A stretch of 64,000 bases of DNA from Erythrobacteraceae bacterium Alg239-R51 (GCA_947331495.1 CAMZOI010000002.1:186001-250000); one strand, 5' to 3'; shown: positions 23,952-32,229, counted from the stretch's first letter. A program made the numbers and translations. Notes: generated from the letters alone by a model not told the origin.

Positions 23952-24428
23952 TCAGAATCCGAATATCGCTCCGTTGGCAATGTTGCTGGTATCGGCCACG
24001 CCACCTTCGAGGAAATAGACGTTCAGAACCAGATTGTTGTTCACGATATTGTTGTTTCCGACAACGGACGCAAACTGGATGAACCCGCCAGTGTTGGGCA
24101 GGCTCGCAAGCCCGAGGTTCATGCTGACGAGGTCGGCGGATTGCGAGGCAAGGGTTACCCCTTCCGGAAGTCCGCTGCCTACTTGGTTGATGTCGCCATA
24201 GCCGAAGAGGGTGAAATAAACGCCGCCAAAGCCACCGCGCTCTATGCCCAGCTCCTCTTCGCTCAGCACCCGGCCATCGGTAAGGTTTGTCTCACCGAAC
24301 ACGAGCTGCGAAAGGTTACCGGTCACGTTTGAATTGGGCGGATATTCGTTGGCCTGGGCCGGTGAGCCGATAGCGCCAGCGACAAACGCTGCGCACAGGC
24401 TGGTTTTGCAAATATGCTTCCTAATCAT
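23952..24428 (-). CDS. Small exported protein with a double-glycine-like motif
   Basis: A 158-residue protein with a signal peptide (about 1-27, cut near AQA-NE). After about 28 mature residues comes LSEEELGIERGG (55-66), resembling the LSxxELxxIxGG leader recognised by C39 peptidases, followed by a Gly- and aromatic-rich FGGVYFTLFGYGDI segment and an Asn-rich NNNIVNNNLVLNVYFLEGG strand near the C-terminus. I do not recognise a named family. Position between the C39 peptidase and the pore genes suggests it is a minor subunit, chaperone (FapA-like role) or peptidase substrate. AAGGAG lies nine bases before the ATG. Confidence 0.7.
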   Translation of the reverse strand: MIRKHICKTSLCAAFVAGAIGSPAQANEYPPNSNVTGNLSQLVFGETNLTDGRVLSEEELGIERGGFGGVYFTLFGYGDINQVGSGLPEGVTLASQSADLVSMNLGLASLPNTGGFIQFASVVGNNNIVNNNLVLNVYFLEGGVADTSNIANGAIFGF

Positions 24429-24481
24429 GACGTTTGCTCCTTGTCTGAATTTGCGAACCGAAATGAAAGTCGGTCTTCATT

Positions 24482-25183
24482 TCAATATTCCCCCGGAAAG
24501 GTGATTTCCGCTGTTCCCAGGGCAAAGGCGATCGATCGCAAGTCGCCGGGTCGAGCCAGGATCGTCGGATCTTCCATGAACTGCGGATCAGGAGGGGTGT
24601 CAGCCTTCGCAACGGCAAGAATGATGCCGTCCCATTGACTGGCGAACTCGTCCAGCGTCGGGCGACTGTTTCCAAAGGCGGGATCCGCAATCAGAACTCT
24701 GCCCTCATGGACGCGCTTGATGACCACGAAGTGGTTGTAGCCCCGGACATTGATCAGCGCGATCACCGGAACCTGAAGGTTTTCGAGCTTTGCCACCGAA
24801 TCGAGTTTGAAGCCGCCAGCAGCGAAGCCGCGGGTTTCGATATATCGCTTGAGTTCGAGCAGCGAGAAGCCTTCCTCGGCAATCTTCTGCCTGTTGTCCT
24901 CGGGGGTTATGTCGAAGATGTTGTCGATGACCGAGCCTTCGGTCGCGTCCAGCCCATATCCGTGCGCAAGCAAGGTCGAGACCGCGGCTGCGCCACAACT
25001 GAGATCGCGCGACTGGCGTGTCATGTTGCGAAAACGCATGTCCGCCAGCGAAGTCACCTTTACCTGCAACGAACCCGCGCCCGGCACATAGACCGGCTCG
25101 GCTACGGACGGAGTGGGAACAGCTGCTGCGAGGAAAACAAGGGCCGCAGCCAGACCGGGACCAAGGATGAAGGGCTTGCTCAT
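24482..25183 (-). CDS. Periplasmic C39-family cysteine peptidase (FapD-like)
   Basis: A 233-residue exported peptidase: signal peptide (about 1-28), then a C39 domain with oxyanion Gln57 in TRQSRDLSCG, catalytic Cys63, His151 in RGYNHFVVIKR and Asp167 in IADPAFGN. It lacks ABC transporter domains, so it is a free-standing enzyme like FapD of the Fap amyloid system, which processes secreted components. The family usually cuts after Gly-Gly, and the next gene encodes a suitable site. Its ATG is two bases past the stop of the upstream repeat-protein gene, with AGGAAG as ribosome binding site, so the two are translated together. Confidence 0.85.
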   Translation of the reverse strand: MSKPFILGPGLAAALVFLAAAVPTPSVAEPVYVPGAGSLQVKVTSLADMRFRNMTRQSRDLSCGAAAVSTLLAHGYGLDATEGSVIDNIFDITPEDNRQKIAEEGFSLLELKRYIETRGFAAGGFKLDSVAKLENLQVPVIALINVRGYNHFVVIKRVHEGRVLIADPAFGNSRPTLDEFASQWDGIILAVAKADTPPDPQFMEDPTILARPGDLRSIAFALGTAEITFPGEY

Positions 25184-25185
25184 GC

Positions 25186-26226
25186 TCAGCTTCCTGGCCC
25201 GGCGCCGATCGATACAGAGATCGTGTTCGCCGTCTGGTTGCCGTAGCCCACGACTTGCGAAACCTGGCCGACCCCGATGAACCCTTCGAAGGAGTTCTGC
25301 ATCTCGGTTTGCCCTTCGAGCGCTGCGTTCTCGACGTCTTCGGCATTTAATACGGGGGACCGAACGTCGCCGAGCCCTGTGTCCGATATTGTCGTGGCGT
25401 CCGCATACGAGCCGAAGGCCTTAGCAATGAGGTTGGTCTGTCGGTTGTCCGCGCCGGTCGCCTGATTGATCTGAGCAAGGCCGACTGCCCCGTTCAGACT
25501 ATCGCGGAGGGACGCCGTGGAAACCAAAGGCGGCGGCGCACCCTCGTCGGTCGATGTGTCGTCGGGCCTCGCCTGGAGCGATGCGGCGTTCGCAAGCGCG
25601 ATGCCGTCGCTGGCAGAAGCAAGGGCGACGATGTTCGATTGTTGACCGCCTATACCCGCGAGCTGGTTCGCCTGGATGATACCTACCGCGCCGTTGCCGA
25701 ACGAGGCTATTCCCACGTCCGGCGCGTTATTCGCAGACATGCGATAGGCAATCGAGGATGTGGAACTGACTGCCGAAGCGTATGCCACGCTCGCAGCGTC
25801 GTCAGACACTGCCAGGGCAACCAGATTGCCTTGCGAGGATCCTGATGCGGTCGACTGGTTGATGCCCACGAGGCCGCTCGCTCCGTTGGCGACTTCCGTC
25901 ATCACGGCAGCCGAACTCGGTACGGCGAGAGTGGGTGAAAATGTACGTTGGGAATTGCCGGCATCGGCAATCGCGGCGCCTGCTTGCTCGACAGCGGAGA
26001 CGACCAGCACGTTGTCCTGGTTCGTGGCGTCGGCAGCTGACTGGTTCAGGTGGAAAATGCCCGTCCCCTCGTTACCGACCTGTTCCAGTCCCGTCTGCTC
26101 GGGTTCCGGTTCGGGCTCAGGTTCGCTGGTCTGGGCTGCGAGCCCTGGGCCAGTACCCATCACGAGGAGGCACAGGAAACCCGATGCGATGCGGGTGAAA
26201 AAGCTGGTGGTTTGATGAGTTTGCAT
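25186..26226 (-). CDS. Secreted five-repeat amyloid-like protein (FapE/FapC-like)
   Basis: A 346-residue exported protein. After a signal peptide (about 1-31) and an EPEPEPEPEQ spacer come five divergent repeats of the form G-x-x-G-hydrophobic-x-x-x-NQ-x8-(N/Q)Q-x-N-hydrophobic. They include GTGIFHLNQSAADATNQDN, SGLVGINQSTASGSSQGN, VGIIQANQLAGIGGQQSN, VGLAQINQATGADNRQTN and IGVGQVSQVVGYGNQTAN, separated by Ala/Ser-rich linkers. This resembles FapC/FapE repeats. It may be a minor fibre subunit or an extracellular cap. The start is ATG 26226, because the frame back to 26304 would put a basic stretch before the signal. Confidence 0.75.
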   Translation of the reverse strand: MQTHQTTSFFTRIASGFLCLLVMGTGPGLAAQTSEPEPEPEPEQTGLEQVGNEGTGIFHLNQSAADATNQDNVLVVSAVEQAGAAIADAGNSQRTFSPTLAVPSSAAVMTEVANGASGLVGINQSTASGSSQGNLVALAVSDDAASVAYASAVSSTSSIAYRMSANNAPDVGIASFGNGAVGIIQANQLAGIGGQQSNIVALASASDGIALANAASLQARPDDTSTDEGAPPPLVSTASLRDSLNGAVGLAQINQATGADNRQTNLIAKAFGSYADATTISDTGLGDVRSPVLNAEDVENAALEGQTEMQNSFEGFIGVGQVSQVVGYGNQTANTISVSIGAGPGS

Positions 26227-26315
26227 TGTTCGGTCGCTTGTTCGGATCAGTAGTGAGGCTGGCGAGAGAGACGGGGACTTCTGTTCTCTCACCAGCCTCA
26301 CCATCTGACGCGTGC

Positions 26316-27206
26316 TTACTGGCCCAGTCCGACTGAACTGGTCAGCGCCGCGACGGAGATAACGGTTGCCTGATTGTTGAAGGCACCCGTCGACTGGTTC
26401 ACGGCGACGATACCGGTGTTCCCGTTCATCGAGTTCGTGACGGTCGCAGTCTTCAGCGTGTTCACGTCATTCAGGACGTTGCCGCTGTTTTCCTGGCCAA
26501 GGCCCGCATCCGAGAGCGCCACCAGAGCATTGTCGCCTACTGCCAGCGACAGCAGATTGTGCTGGTTGTTGGCATTGCCGACGTTCTGGTTGCCCATCAC
26601 GACACCGGCATTGCCATTGTAGGAATTGGTGATTTCGGCCGTGAGATCGAAGTCGAAGTCACCATCCAGATCGACAACGAATTCGCCATCCACCAGATCG
26701 ACCAGACCGGCAAGGTTGTCGAAATCTTCCTCGTGGGTGGATTCGGAATCACTGATGCGTTGATCGGCATAGGCTTCGGACATCACCACCTGGCTATCAT
26801 CTGAATCCACGGCGGTGAACACCGCTGCCGCAGCCATTACGTTACCCTGGTTGGAAACGTTGCCGGCGTCCTGGTTGAACTGGACGATACCGGTGTTTCT
26901 GTTGACGGAATCCGTCGTGCTGGCGGTCTTGTCGATGCCTTGGTCGGTAACCGAATCGTTGATCGCTCCGACGGACACGTCGTCGATCGTCGCATTGATG
27001 GCGGCATTGGATTGGGCCGAGCCATCGAGGATGACGTCCATTTCAACGCCGACGACGATGCTCTTGTCCTTGGTGGTGTCGACATCGATCGTGATATCCT
27101 TGTCGATATCGAGCGTGCCTGTGACCTGGATATCGGCCATTGCGGGGGTCGCTAGCCCTGCTGCCATTATCAGCGCAAGGGACGAACTTTTCAGAAAATG
27201 CGTCAT
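26316..27206 (-). CDS. Secreted three-repeat amyloid-type subunit (FapC/FapB-like)
   Basis: A 296-residue exported protein: signal peptide (about 1-24), an N-terminal Val/Asp-rich region, then three repeats of about 32 residues separated by long linkers. Repeat cores are SVNRNTGIVQFNQDAGNVSNQ, described by parts as NRNTGIVQFNQ then AGNVSNQ; NGNAGVVMGNQ then VGNANNQ; NGNTGIVAVNQ then TGAFNNQ. Repeat-linker-repeat-linker-repeat with Asn/Gln ladder positions is the FapC architecture. The first linker is very acidic (DGEFVVDLDGDFDFDL). Spacing to the next gene is 89 bases and AAGGA precedes the ATG. It is likely a fibre or nucleator protein. Confidence 0.8.
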   Translation of the reverse strand: MTHFLKSSSLALIMAAGLATPAMADIQVTGTLDIDKDITIDVDTTKDKSIVVGVEMDVILDGSAQSNAAINATIDDVSVGAINDSVTDQGIDKTASTTDSVNRNTGIVQFNQDAGNVSNQGNVMAAAAVFTAVDSDDSQVVMSEAYADQRISDSESTHEEDFDNLAGLVDLVDGEFVVDLDGDFDFDLTAEITNSYNGNAGVVMGNQNVGNANNQHNLLSLAVGDNALVALSDAGLGQENSGNVLNDVNTLKTATVTNSMNGNTGIVAVNQSTGAFNNQATVISVAALTSSVGLGQ

Positions 27207-27244
27207 TTCAGAAAATCCTTCTGTTCAAGTTGTTGGGTGAGCGA

Positions 27245-28129
27245 TCAGAACGTCGGCAAGTTGGATCCGACGGCTGCGATCGAAACGATGTTCGCCTGGT
27301 TCGACATATTGCCGACCGACTGGTTCACACCGACGATGCCGACATTGCCATTCAGCGAATTGCTGACGCTCGCGACCTTGAGGACGCCAAAGCCGTCATT
27401 CTCGCTGCTCGATTCACGAACTTCGTTGTTGGCATTGACCTGCCCCAAATCGGCTTCGGAAATCGCCACGCCATTGTCATCGAGCGCGAAGGCGAGCGAG
27501 AGAACATTAACCTGGTTGGCCATGTTGCCTGTCGCCTGGTTTCCGTAGACCAAACCGGTATTCCTGTTGAACGAGCCCGTGATATCCGCGCTGCGGAAAA
27601 GGATGTTCACGGTGTCGACCTCGTTTCCGCCGCCGCTGAAGGAATCGTCGTCACCGGCCAGCGCATCTGGTGTGCCATTGCGTTGGTCGGCTGCCGCCAG
27701 GGATTCAGCGAACCCGCTATTGCCCGGATCCACGCCTGGCGGTACTTCACCCGGGAAATCCTGGGCCGCATCCACGGCCACGCTGACCAGCGTACCCTGG
27801 TTGTTCAGATTGCCCGACGATTGGTTGATCGACGCGATGCCTTCGTTGCCATTGACCGAATTCGTGATGAAATCTTCTTTTTCGGCGCAATTGGTGCAGG
27901 CTTCGTTGTCGAAATTGCTCTGATTGGCGATCGCGATCGATTCCGCGAATTTCTCCGCTAGCAGAGCGACTGCTACGTCGAGATCGACATCGGTGTCGAT
28001 AGTGATCGTTTCGACAACATTGATCGTTTTTTCGAGATCGATTTCGCCGGTCACGGTAACGTCGGCAAGTGCCGGGCCCGAGAGGCAGAGGGCAACTGTC
28101 GCGGCCCCCGCAAATAGTCCATACTTCAT
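27245..28129 (-). CDS. Secreted three-repeat amyloid-type subunit with CxxC
   Basis: A 294-residue paralogue of the downstream gene and first of the operon. Signal peptide (about 1-22), then the same three-repeat plan: NGNEGIASINQSSGNLNNQ, NRNTGLVYGNQATGNMANQ and NGNVGIVGVNQSVGNMSNQ, with a Gly/Asp/Pro-rich first linker and an acidic second linker. A CTNC pair (Cys78, Cys81) sits just before repeat 1. Pseudomonas Fap fibre proteins also carry a CxxC, but near the C-terminus. GGAG lies eight bases before the ATG. Two fibre-type genes in tandem recall the fapB-fapC pair (nucleator and main subunit). Confidence 0.8.
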   Translation of the reverse strand: MKYGLFAGAATVALCLSGPALADVTVTGEIDLEKTINVVETITIDTDVDLDVAVALLAEKFAESIAIANQSNFDNEACTNCAEKEDFITNSVNGNEGIASINQSSGNLNNQGTLVSVAVDAAQDFPGEVPPGVDPGNSGFAESLAAADQRNGTPDALAGDDDSFSGGGNEVDTVNILFRSADITGSFNRNTGLVYGNQATGNMANQVNVLSLAFALDDNGVAISEADLGQVNANNEVRESSSENDGFGVLKVASVSNSLNGNVGIVGVNQSVGNMSNQANIVSIAAVGSNLPTF

Positions 28130-28283
28130 GATAAAAACTCCTGTTTAGAGGGCTGCTCAAGGTTTGAACGCCGCCGAGTATTATGCAGAAGCTTTGGGGG
28201 TTTAATCAATTGTGTGTAGATAATACTGAAAATAAAATGATTAAAAAATTTGAATCAATTTAATAAACGAACAAGATAAGCTT
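28130..28283 (-). promoter_or_regulatory. AT-rich leader of the amyloid operon
   Basis: This 154-base gap is far more AT-rich than the rest of the window (especially 28190-28275) and contains several TTGATT/AATCA half-sites, for example the TTGAATCAA dyad near 28250-28258. The regulator gene just upstream makes a Crp/Fnr-type operator plausible, but no full TTGAT-N4-ATCAA box is present. Promoter elements cannot be placed reliably. Confidence 0.4.
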
Positions 28284-29021
28284 TTACGTGTTTCCGTATT
28301 TTAGCCTTAGAGACTTCAATTGATTGATTATAATTTTACCTGATTTTATGGAGAGGAAGCCAGAAGCTTTAAATTCTTTAATTATCTGGTTTAGGTACAC
28401 CGGGCTCATGCCCAAGGCGGACGCGAGTTCCACCTGGGTGAGATCGATAGGAGTATGCGTGCCGCCTTCCGAGTCGCTGCTCGGCGTTTCATAGGCGGAC
28501 GCTAGGTTTGCCAGGAGATAGGCAACTCTTTCGGCACCATGCCGACACAACAGGTTCGACAGATAATCGTTCGCGCGCCTGAGCGTTTTTCCAAGATTAA
28601 TCTCGATTGCCAAGCCGAGCCTGTTGCCGCTCATGAGCCGCATCATCGCGCGACGCGAAACAGTGTAGAATTCCGACTGCCCGAGGCATTCAATCGAATA
28701 GATTGCTTTCCCTTGGGAATCGATCGGGGGAACCATCAGTCCCGGAGGCGTGAGGAAGAAAAGATAATGTCTCGTGGCGTGGTCGCAGTGGACGGCAACA
28801 CCGGCGATGCCGGAAGTCATGGCGTAAACGTCAGACGCCACCTCTCCTTCGCGACAAAGAAAGTCTCCCTTCTTTTTGGAGACATGAACCCCTTCGGCCA
28901 GGATCCGATCGTGGAGTAGATCGTCGGCCGGTCTTTCCGAATTATCAATTGCCTGGATGTCGTTCGGCAGGACTGTCCTCGAGGCCACCGATAAGCCTCC
29001 TTGTACCCCCTGGTGCGTCAT
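28284..29021 (-). CDS. Crp/Fnr-family regulator upstream of the amyloid operon
   Basis: A 245-residue regulator. The central beta roll (about 40-150, with KKGDFLCREGEVASDVYAM) lacks the cyclic-AMP phosphate-binding Arg/Ser pattern that I would expect for Crp, and there is no N-terminal cysteine set for an Fe-S cluster, so its signal is unknown. The C-terminal winged helix (about 175-235) contains LTQVELASALGMSPVYLNQI, the DNA-recognition helix. It is on the same strand as, and 154 bases upstream of, the amyloid operon, so it is the best candidate controller. Its 3-prime end has lower GC than neighbouring genes, hinting at transfer of the block. Confidence 0.82.
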   Translation of the reverse strand: MTHQGVQGGLSVASRTVLPNDIQAIDNSERPADDLLHDRILAEGVHVSKKKGDFLCREGEVASDVYAMTSGIAGVAVHCDHATRHYLFFLTPPGLMVPPIDSQGKAIYSIECLGQSEFYTVSRRAMMRLMSGNRLGLAIEINLGKTLRRANDYLSNLLCRHGAERVAYLLANLASAYETPSSDSEGGTHTPIDLTQVELASALGMSPVYLNQIIKEFKASGFLSIKSGKIIINQLKSLRLKYGNT

Positions 29022-29475
29022 AATGCCCTCTCGCTAGGTGCTTCGGATCATTCGACCTTATTTTTATGAACCAACGTATATCACACAATCATCAAGACCG
29101 CACGGGTGAGGAGGCGATCTTAAAATACTTTAATGGCTTCAAGTTCGATGTCACGAAAACCAAATGCACTTTGCAATCGAGACTGGTTATTCAAAGAGCG
29201 TAGCATTGATTTTGAATGATGGATCCGCTCCGCGCGCACCGACTCGTACTCGCGCGTCGTTATTAAGAAAGTTTTTGTCTTTCTTGATAATTGCCTGCAC
29301 CTCCCAAGTGCTTTGAAGACAATGCCGAACCGACCGGGAGCGAAGCGCGACCGATACGGAACGACACAGGCAGACTGCGGGTGCTGATCTGCCGTTCATC
29401 GATTGAAGTGGGCGGAACAGTTGCGCGAGGCGAGGGGCCCGCTAGAAGGCTAACGGGATCTCAAGGGGGGCGGTC
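29022..29475. other. AT-rich intergenic region with a hairpin
   Basis: No protein gene is supported between the divergent regulator and the efflux operon. A 12-bp imperfect inverted repeat (29260-29271 and 29279-29290, TTATTAAGAAAG arm, one mismatch, seven-base T-rich loop) could be a terminator or operator. The first half of the interval is AT-rich. Confidence 0.45.
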
Positions 29476-30930
29476 ATTCCAAAACGATGGTTACGCGTCA
29501 GGCGTCGCGCGGCGCTGCTCGCCGGGGCGTTGTTGTCGCTCGGCGCCTGCGGAACACTGCGGGTAGAACCGCCGGCTCCCGAAGTCGCGGTGCCTGCCGA
29601 CTGGTCTTTGGCCGACGCCGCTCCGGTTTCGACCGACCTTACTCGATACTGGGGGATGCTGGGCGATCCTCTGCTCAGCAGTTTTGTCGAACAAGCTATC
29701 ATGCAGAATCGAGATCTGGCGGTCGGTGTTGCCCGTCTGGATCAGGCTCGTGCCGGCTTGCGGCTGGCCCGCGCCCGTCTGTTCCCTTCGCTGGACGGCC
29801 GGGCAGGCGTCAGTCGCGACGTTGGCGATTTCGCCGATGACGATTTTCAGTTCACCATCGGTGCCGATGCTTCATGGGAACTGGACCTGTTCGGGCAGAT
29901 CTCGAATGATGTTGCGGCAAGTCGTGCGGAGATCCTGGCAGCAGGCTATGCACTGGCGGACATTCAGCGATTGATTGTTGGCCAGGTCGCCGTTCAGACC
30001 ATCACTGCTCGCGCAATCGCCGAACAACTCGCGATTGCGCGTTCGACGCTCGCTTTTCAGGACGATAATCTCCAGGTTGCGCGTTGGCGTAATCAGGCCG
30101 GGCTGGTTTCCAGCCTTGATGTCGAGCAGGCGCGTACTCAGCGGGCACAGACCGCAGCGACTATTCCCCTCCTCGAAGCCAATCTGGCTGCTACGGCCAA
30201 TGCCGTATCAGTACTGATCGGTGAACCGCCGGGCCGCGTGCTCGCTGCGCTTGTGGCAACCGAACCGGCGCCGGTTCCGCTTCCTCCGCTGCTGACGCAA
30301 TATGAAGCACCCGCCGAGGTGCTGGAACGCCGACCTGATGTCCGCGCGGCACAGGCAGATCTATTTGCCAGCGCGGCGCGCATTGGCGTCGCGCGTGCCG
30401 ACCTGTTCCCGGCAGCCAGGATCACCGGATCGATTGGCACCGGAGGCACGTCTTTCGGTAGTTTGTTCGATCTTATTACGGGAAATTTGTTCGCCGGGCT
30501 CAGCCAACTGATTTTCGACGGTGGCCGCACTGTTGCACGCATCGACAGTGCCGAAGCTGCCATGCGCGCCACGCTTGCCAGTTACGAGCAGACAATCCTG
30601 CGGGCTTTCGAGGAAGTCGAAACCACAGCAGTCAACCAGCGCACTGCAGCGGAGCGGGTAGCGATCACCGAAGAGGCGCTGGATGCGGCAGAAAACTCTG
30701 CTTTTCTCGCGCGCAGTCAGTACGAGGCCGGATTGACCGATTTCCAGACGCTTCTCGTAGTAGAAAACCAGTTGCTCTCTGCACGAAACCAGCTGGTCGG
30801 CGCGCAGGCAGACCGTGCCACTGCCTTCGTGCGACTGACCCAAGCGTTGGGCGGCGGCTGGAGTAGCGCCGAGTACGATTTTCCCTTGTCCGTGCCCGAT
30901 CCGCGGCAAATTAGCAGGATAGCTGAATGA
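29476..30930 (+). CDS. NodT-type outer-membrane efflux lipoprotein (TolC family)
   Basis: Outer-membrane factor for the MacAB-like exporter that follows. It is TolC-like with two OEP repeats; recognisable parts are DWSLADAAPV, YWGMLGDPLLSSFVEQA, the EVLERRPDVRAAQADLFA signature of NodT proteins, and ALGGGW near the end. It has a lipobox LGAC. The first standard start, TTG 29530, would leave only six residues before the lipid-anchored Cys, too short for a signal peptide. The frame is open upstream, and ATT 29476 with GGGGGG seven bases before it would supply a proper basic and hydrophobic signal (484 residues). The stop overlaps the next start (ATGA). Confidence 0.85.
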   Translation: MPKRWLRVRRRAALLAGALLSLGACGTLRVEPPAPEVAVPADWSLADAAPVSTDLTRYWGMLGDPLLSSFVEQAIMQNRDLAVGVARLDQARAGLRLARARLFPSLDGRAGVSRDVGDFADDDFQFTIGADASWELDLFGQISNDVAASRAEILAAGYALADIQRLIVGQVAVQTITARAIAEQLAIARSTLAFQDDNLQVARWRNQAGLVSSLDVEQARTQRAQTAATIPLLEANLAATANAVSVLIGEPPGRVLAALVATEPAPVPLPPLLTQYEAPAEVLERRPDVRAAQADLFASAARIGVARADLFPAARITGSIGTGGTSFGSLFDLITGNLFAGLSQLIFDGGRTVARIDSAEAAMRATLASYEQTILRAFEEVETTAVNQRTAAERVAITEEALDAAENSAFLARSQYEAGLTDFQTLLVVENQLLSARNQLVGAQADRATAFVRLTQALGGGWSSAEYDFPLSVPDPRQISRIAE

Positions 30931-32222
30931 GCGACACCGACACCGCTGGTGAGCAGGATATCGAAACCTATCTCGAGAGCGGCAAGCCGAAAAAGTGGTT
31001 CAAGCGAAAGCGGGTCTGGGCGGCCCTGATCCTGGTATTGCTGCTGATCTTCGCTGTATCGCGCTGCACGGGTGAAGATCCGACGCCCAACTATATTACC
31101 GCCGAGGTGCAGGCCCGCTCGCTCGACCTGTCCGTCACGGCAACCGGCAATCTGCGACCGACCAACCAAGTGGAAGTAGGGTCAGAAGTATCTGGCCGGA
31201 TCGACCGCGTGTTGGTCGATGTGAACGATCAGGTGAGCCGTGGGCAGGTTTTGGCAGTCATCAACACAGACGTCATCCAGGATCAGATCAACCAGAACCG
31301 CGCAAACCTCAATGCGGCCCGCGCGCAAGTTGCGCAGGCCGAGGCGACGCTTGACGCCGACGCTGCACAGCTGGAGCGGCTCAGAGAGGTCGAGCGCCTC
31401 TCGGGCGGCCGCGTACCGTCAGACGCCGAACTCGAACAGGCGATAGCCGCCGTGCGTCGCGGGCAGGCTGCCGTTGCGTCGGCACGGGCCAACGTGGCAG
31501 CGGTACAGGCGCAACTTTCGACCGCGCAGACCCAGTCACAAAGGGCGGTTATCCGCGCTCCTGTTGCGGGTGTGGTATTGGCCCGGCAGGTCGAACCGGG
31601 ACAGACCGTGGCCGCAAGCTTCAACACGCCCACACTGTTCGTGCTGGCCGAAAATCTTGCGACGATGCAATTGCGAGTAGATCTTGACGAAGCGGACGTC
31701 GGACAGGTCGAACTCGGACAAACCGCGACTTTCACCGTAGATGCTTATCCCGGGCGCCGCTTTCCTGCACGAGTGGAGCGGGTCGATCTTGCCTCCAACA
31801 ATATCGCGCAGACCCAGCAGCAGGCACAGCCTGGCCAGCAGGTCGTGAGTTACGAGGCGCGGCTTATCGTCGATAACGGCCAAGGTTTGCTTAGGCCGGG
31901 TATGACCGCCACGGCCACGATCGCGACGGAAAGCACCGGGAATCGGTTGCTGGTGCCCAACGCCGCGTTGCGCTTCGACCCCGAAGAGGAAGAGGACGAG
32001 GGTGGTCTGTTCGGTGAGCCCGACATCGGACTAAACCAGGAAGAGGAAGCCACGATCGGAGTGGGCAGCCGTCAGACGGTCCACGTGACCGAGGAAGATG
32101 GCAGCTTGCGTGCGATCAATGTCGTCACAGGCCAGAGCGATGGCCGTTTCACGGTCGTTACCTCGGATGATCTGACTCGCGGTATGCAGGTTGTTACCGG
32201 TGTCGGCACGGGTACGGAGTGA
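30927..32222 (+). CDS. Periplasmic adaptor (MacA/HlyD family)
   Basis: Membrane-fusion protein of 431 residues linking the inner-membrane ABC transporter to the outer-membrane factor. One N-terminal membrane helix (about 30-48), a biotinyl-lipoyl half with EVGSEVSGRIDRVLVDVNDQ, a long helical hairpin (about 115-205, Ala/Gln/Arg-rich), the second lipoyl half RAPVAGVVLARQVEPGQTV, a beta barrel, and a C-terminal membrane-proximal domain interrupted by a very acidic EEEEDEGG loop. It overlaps the preceding gene by four bases. The family exports macrolides, peptides, heme precursors or siderophores; the substrate is not deducible. Confidence 0.9.
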   Translation: MSDTDTAGEQDIETYLESGKPKKWFKRKRVWAALILVLLLIFAVSRCTGEDPTPNYITAEVQARSLDLSVTATGNLRPTNQVEVGSEVSGRIDRVLVDVNDQVSRGQVLAVINTDVIQDQINQNRANLNAARAQVAQAEATLDADAAQLERLREVERLSGGRVPSDAELEQAIAAVRRGQAAVASARANVAAVQAQLSTAQTQSQRAVIRAPVAGVVLARQVEPGQTVAASFNTPTLFVLAENLATMQLRVDLDEADVGQVELGQTATFTVDAYPGRRFPARVERVDLASNNIAQTQQQAQPGQQVVSYEARLIVDNGQGLLRPGMTATATIATESTGNRLLVPNAALRFDPEEEEDEGGLFGEPDIGLNQEEEATIGVGSRQTVHVTEEDGSLRAINVVTGQSDGRFTVVTSDDLTRGMQVVTGVGTGTE

Positions 32223-32229
32223 GCAGAAC

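Noticed and set aside
26600-28100. Possible CRISPR or tandem DNA repeat in the amyloid genes.
   Set aside because: The repetition is at protein level with variable linkers and codons; no regular direct repeats or spacers exist.
28130-28283. A canonical FNR box in the amyloid leader.
   Set aside because: Only half-sites and a short TTGAATCAA dyad are present; no TTGAT-N4-ATCAA match was found.
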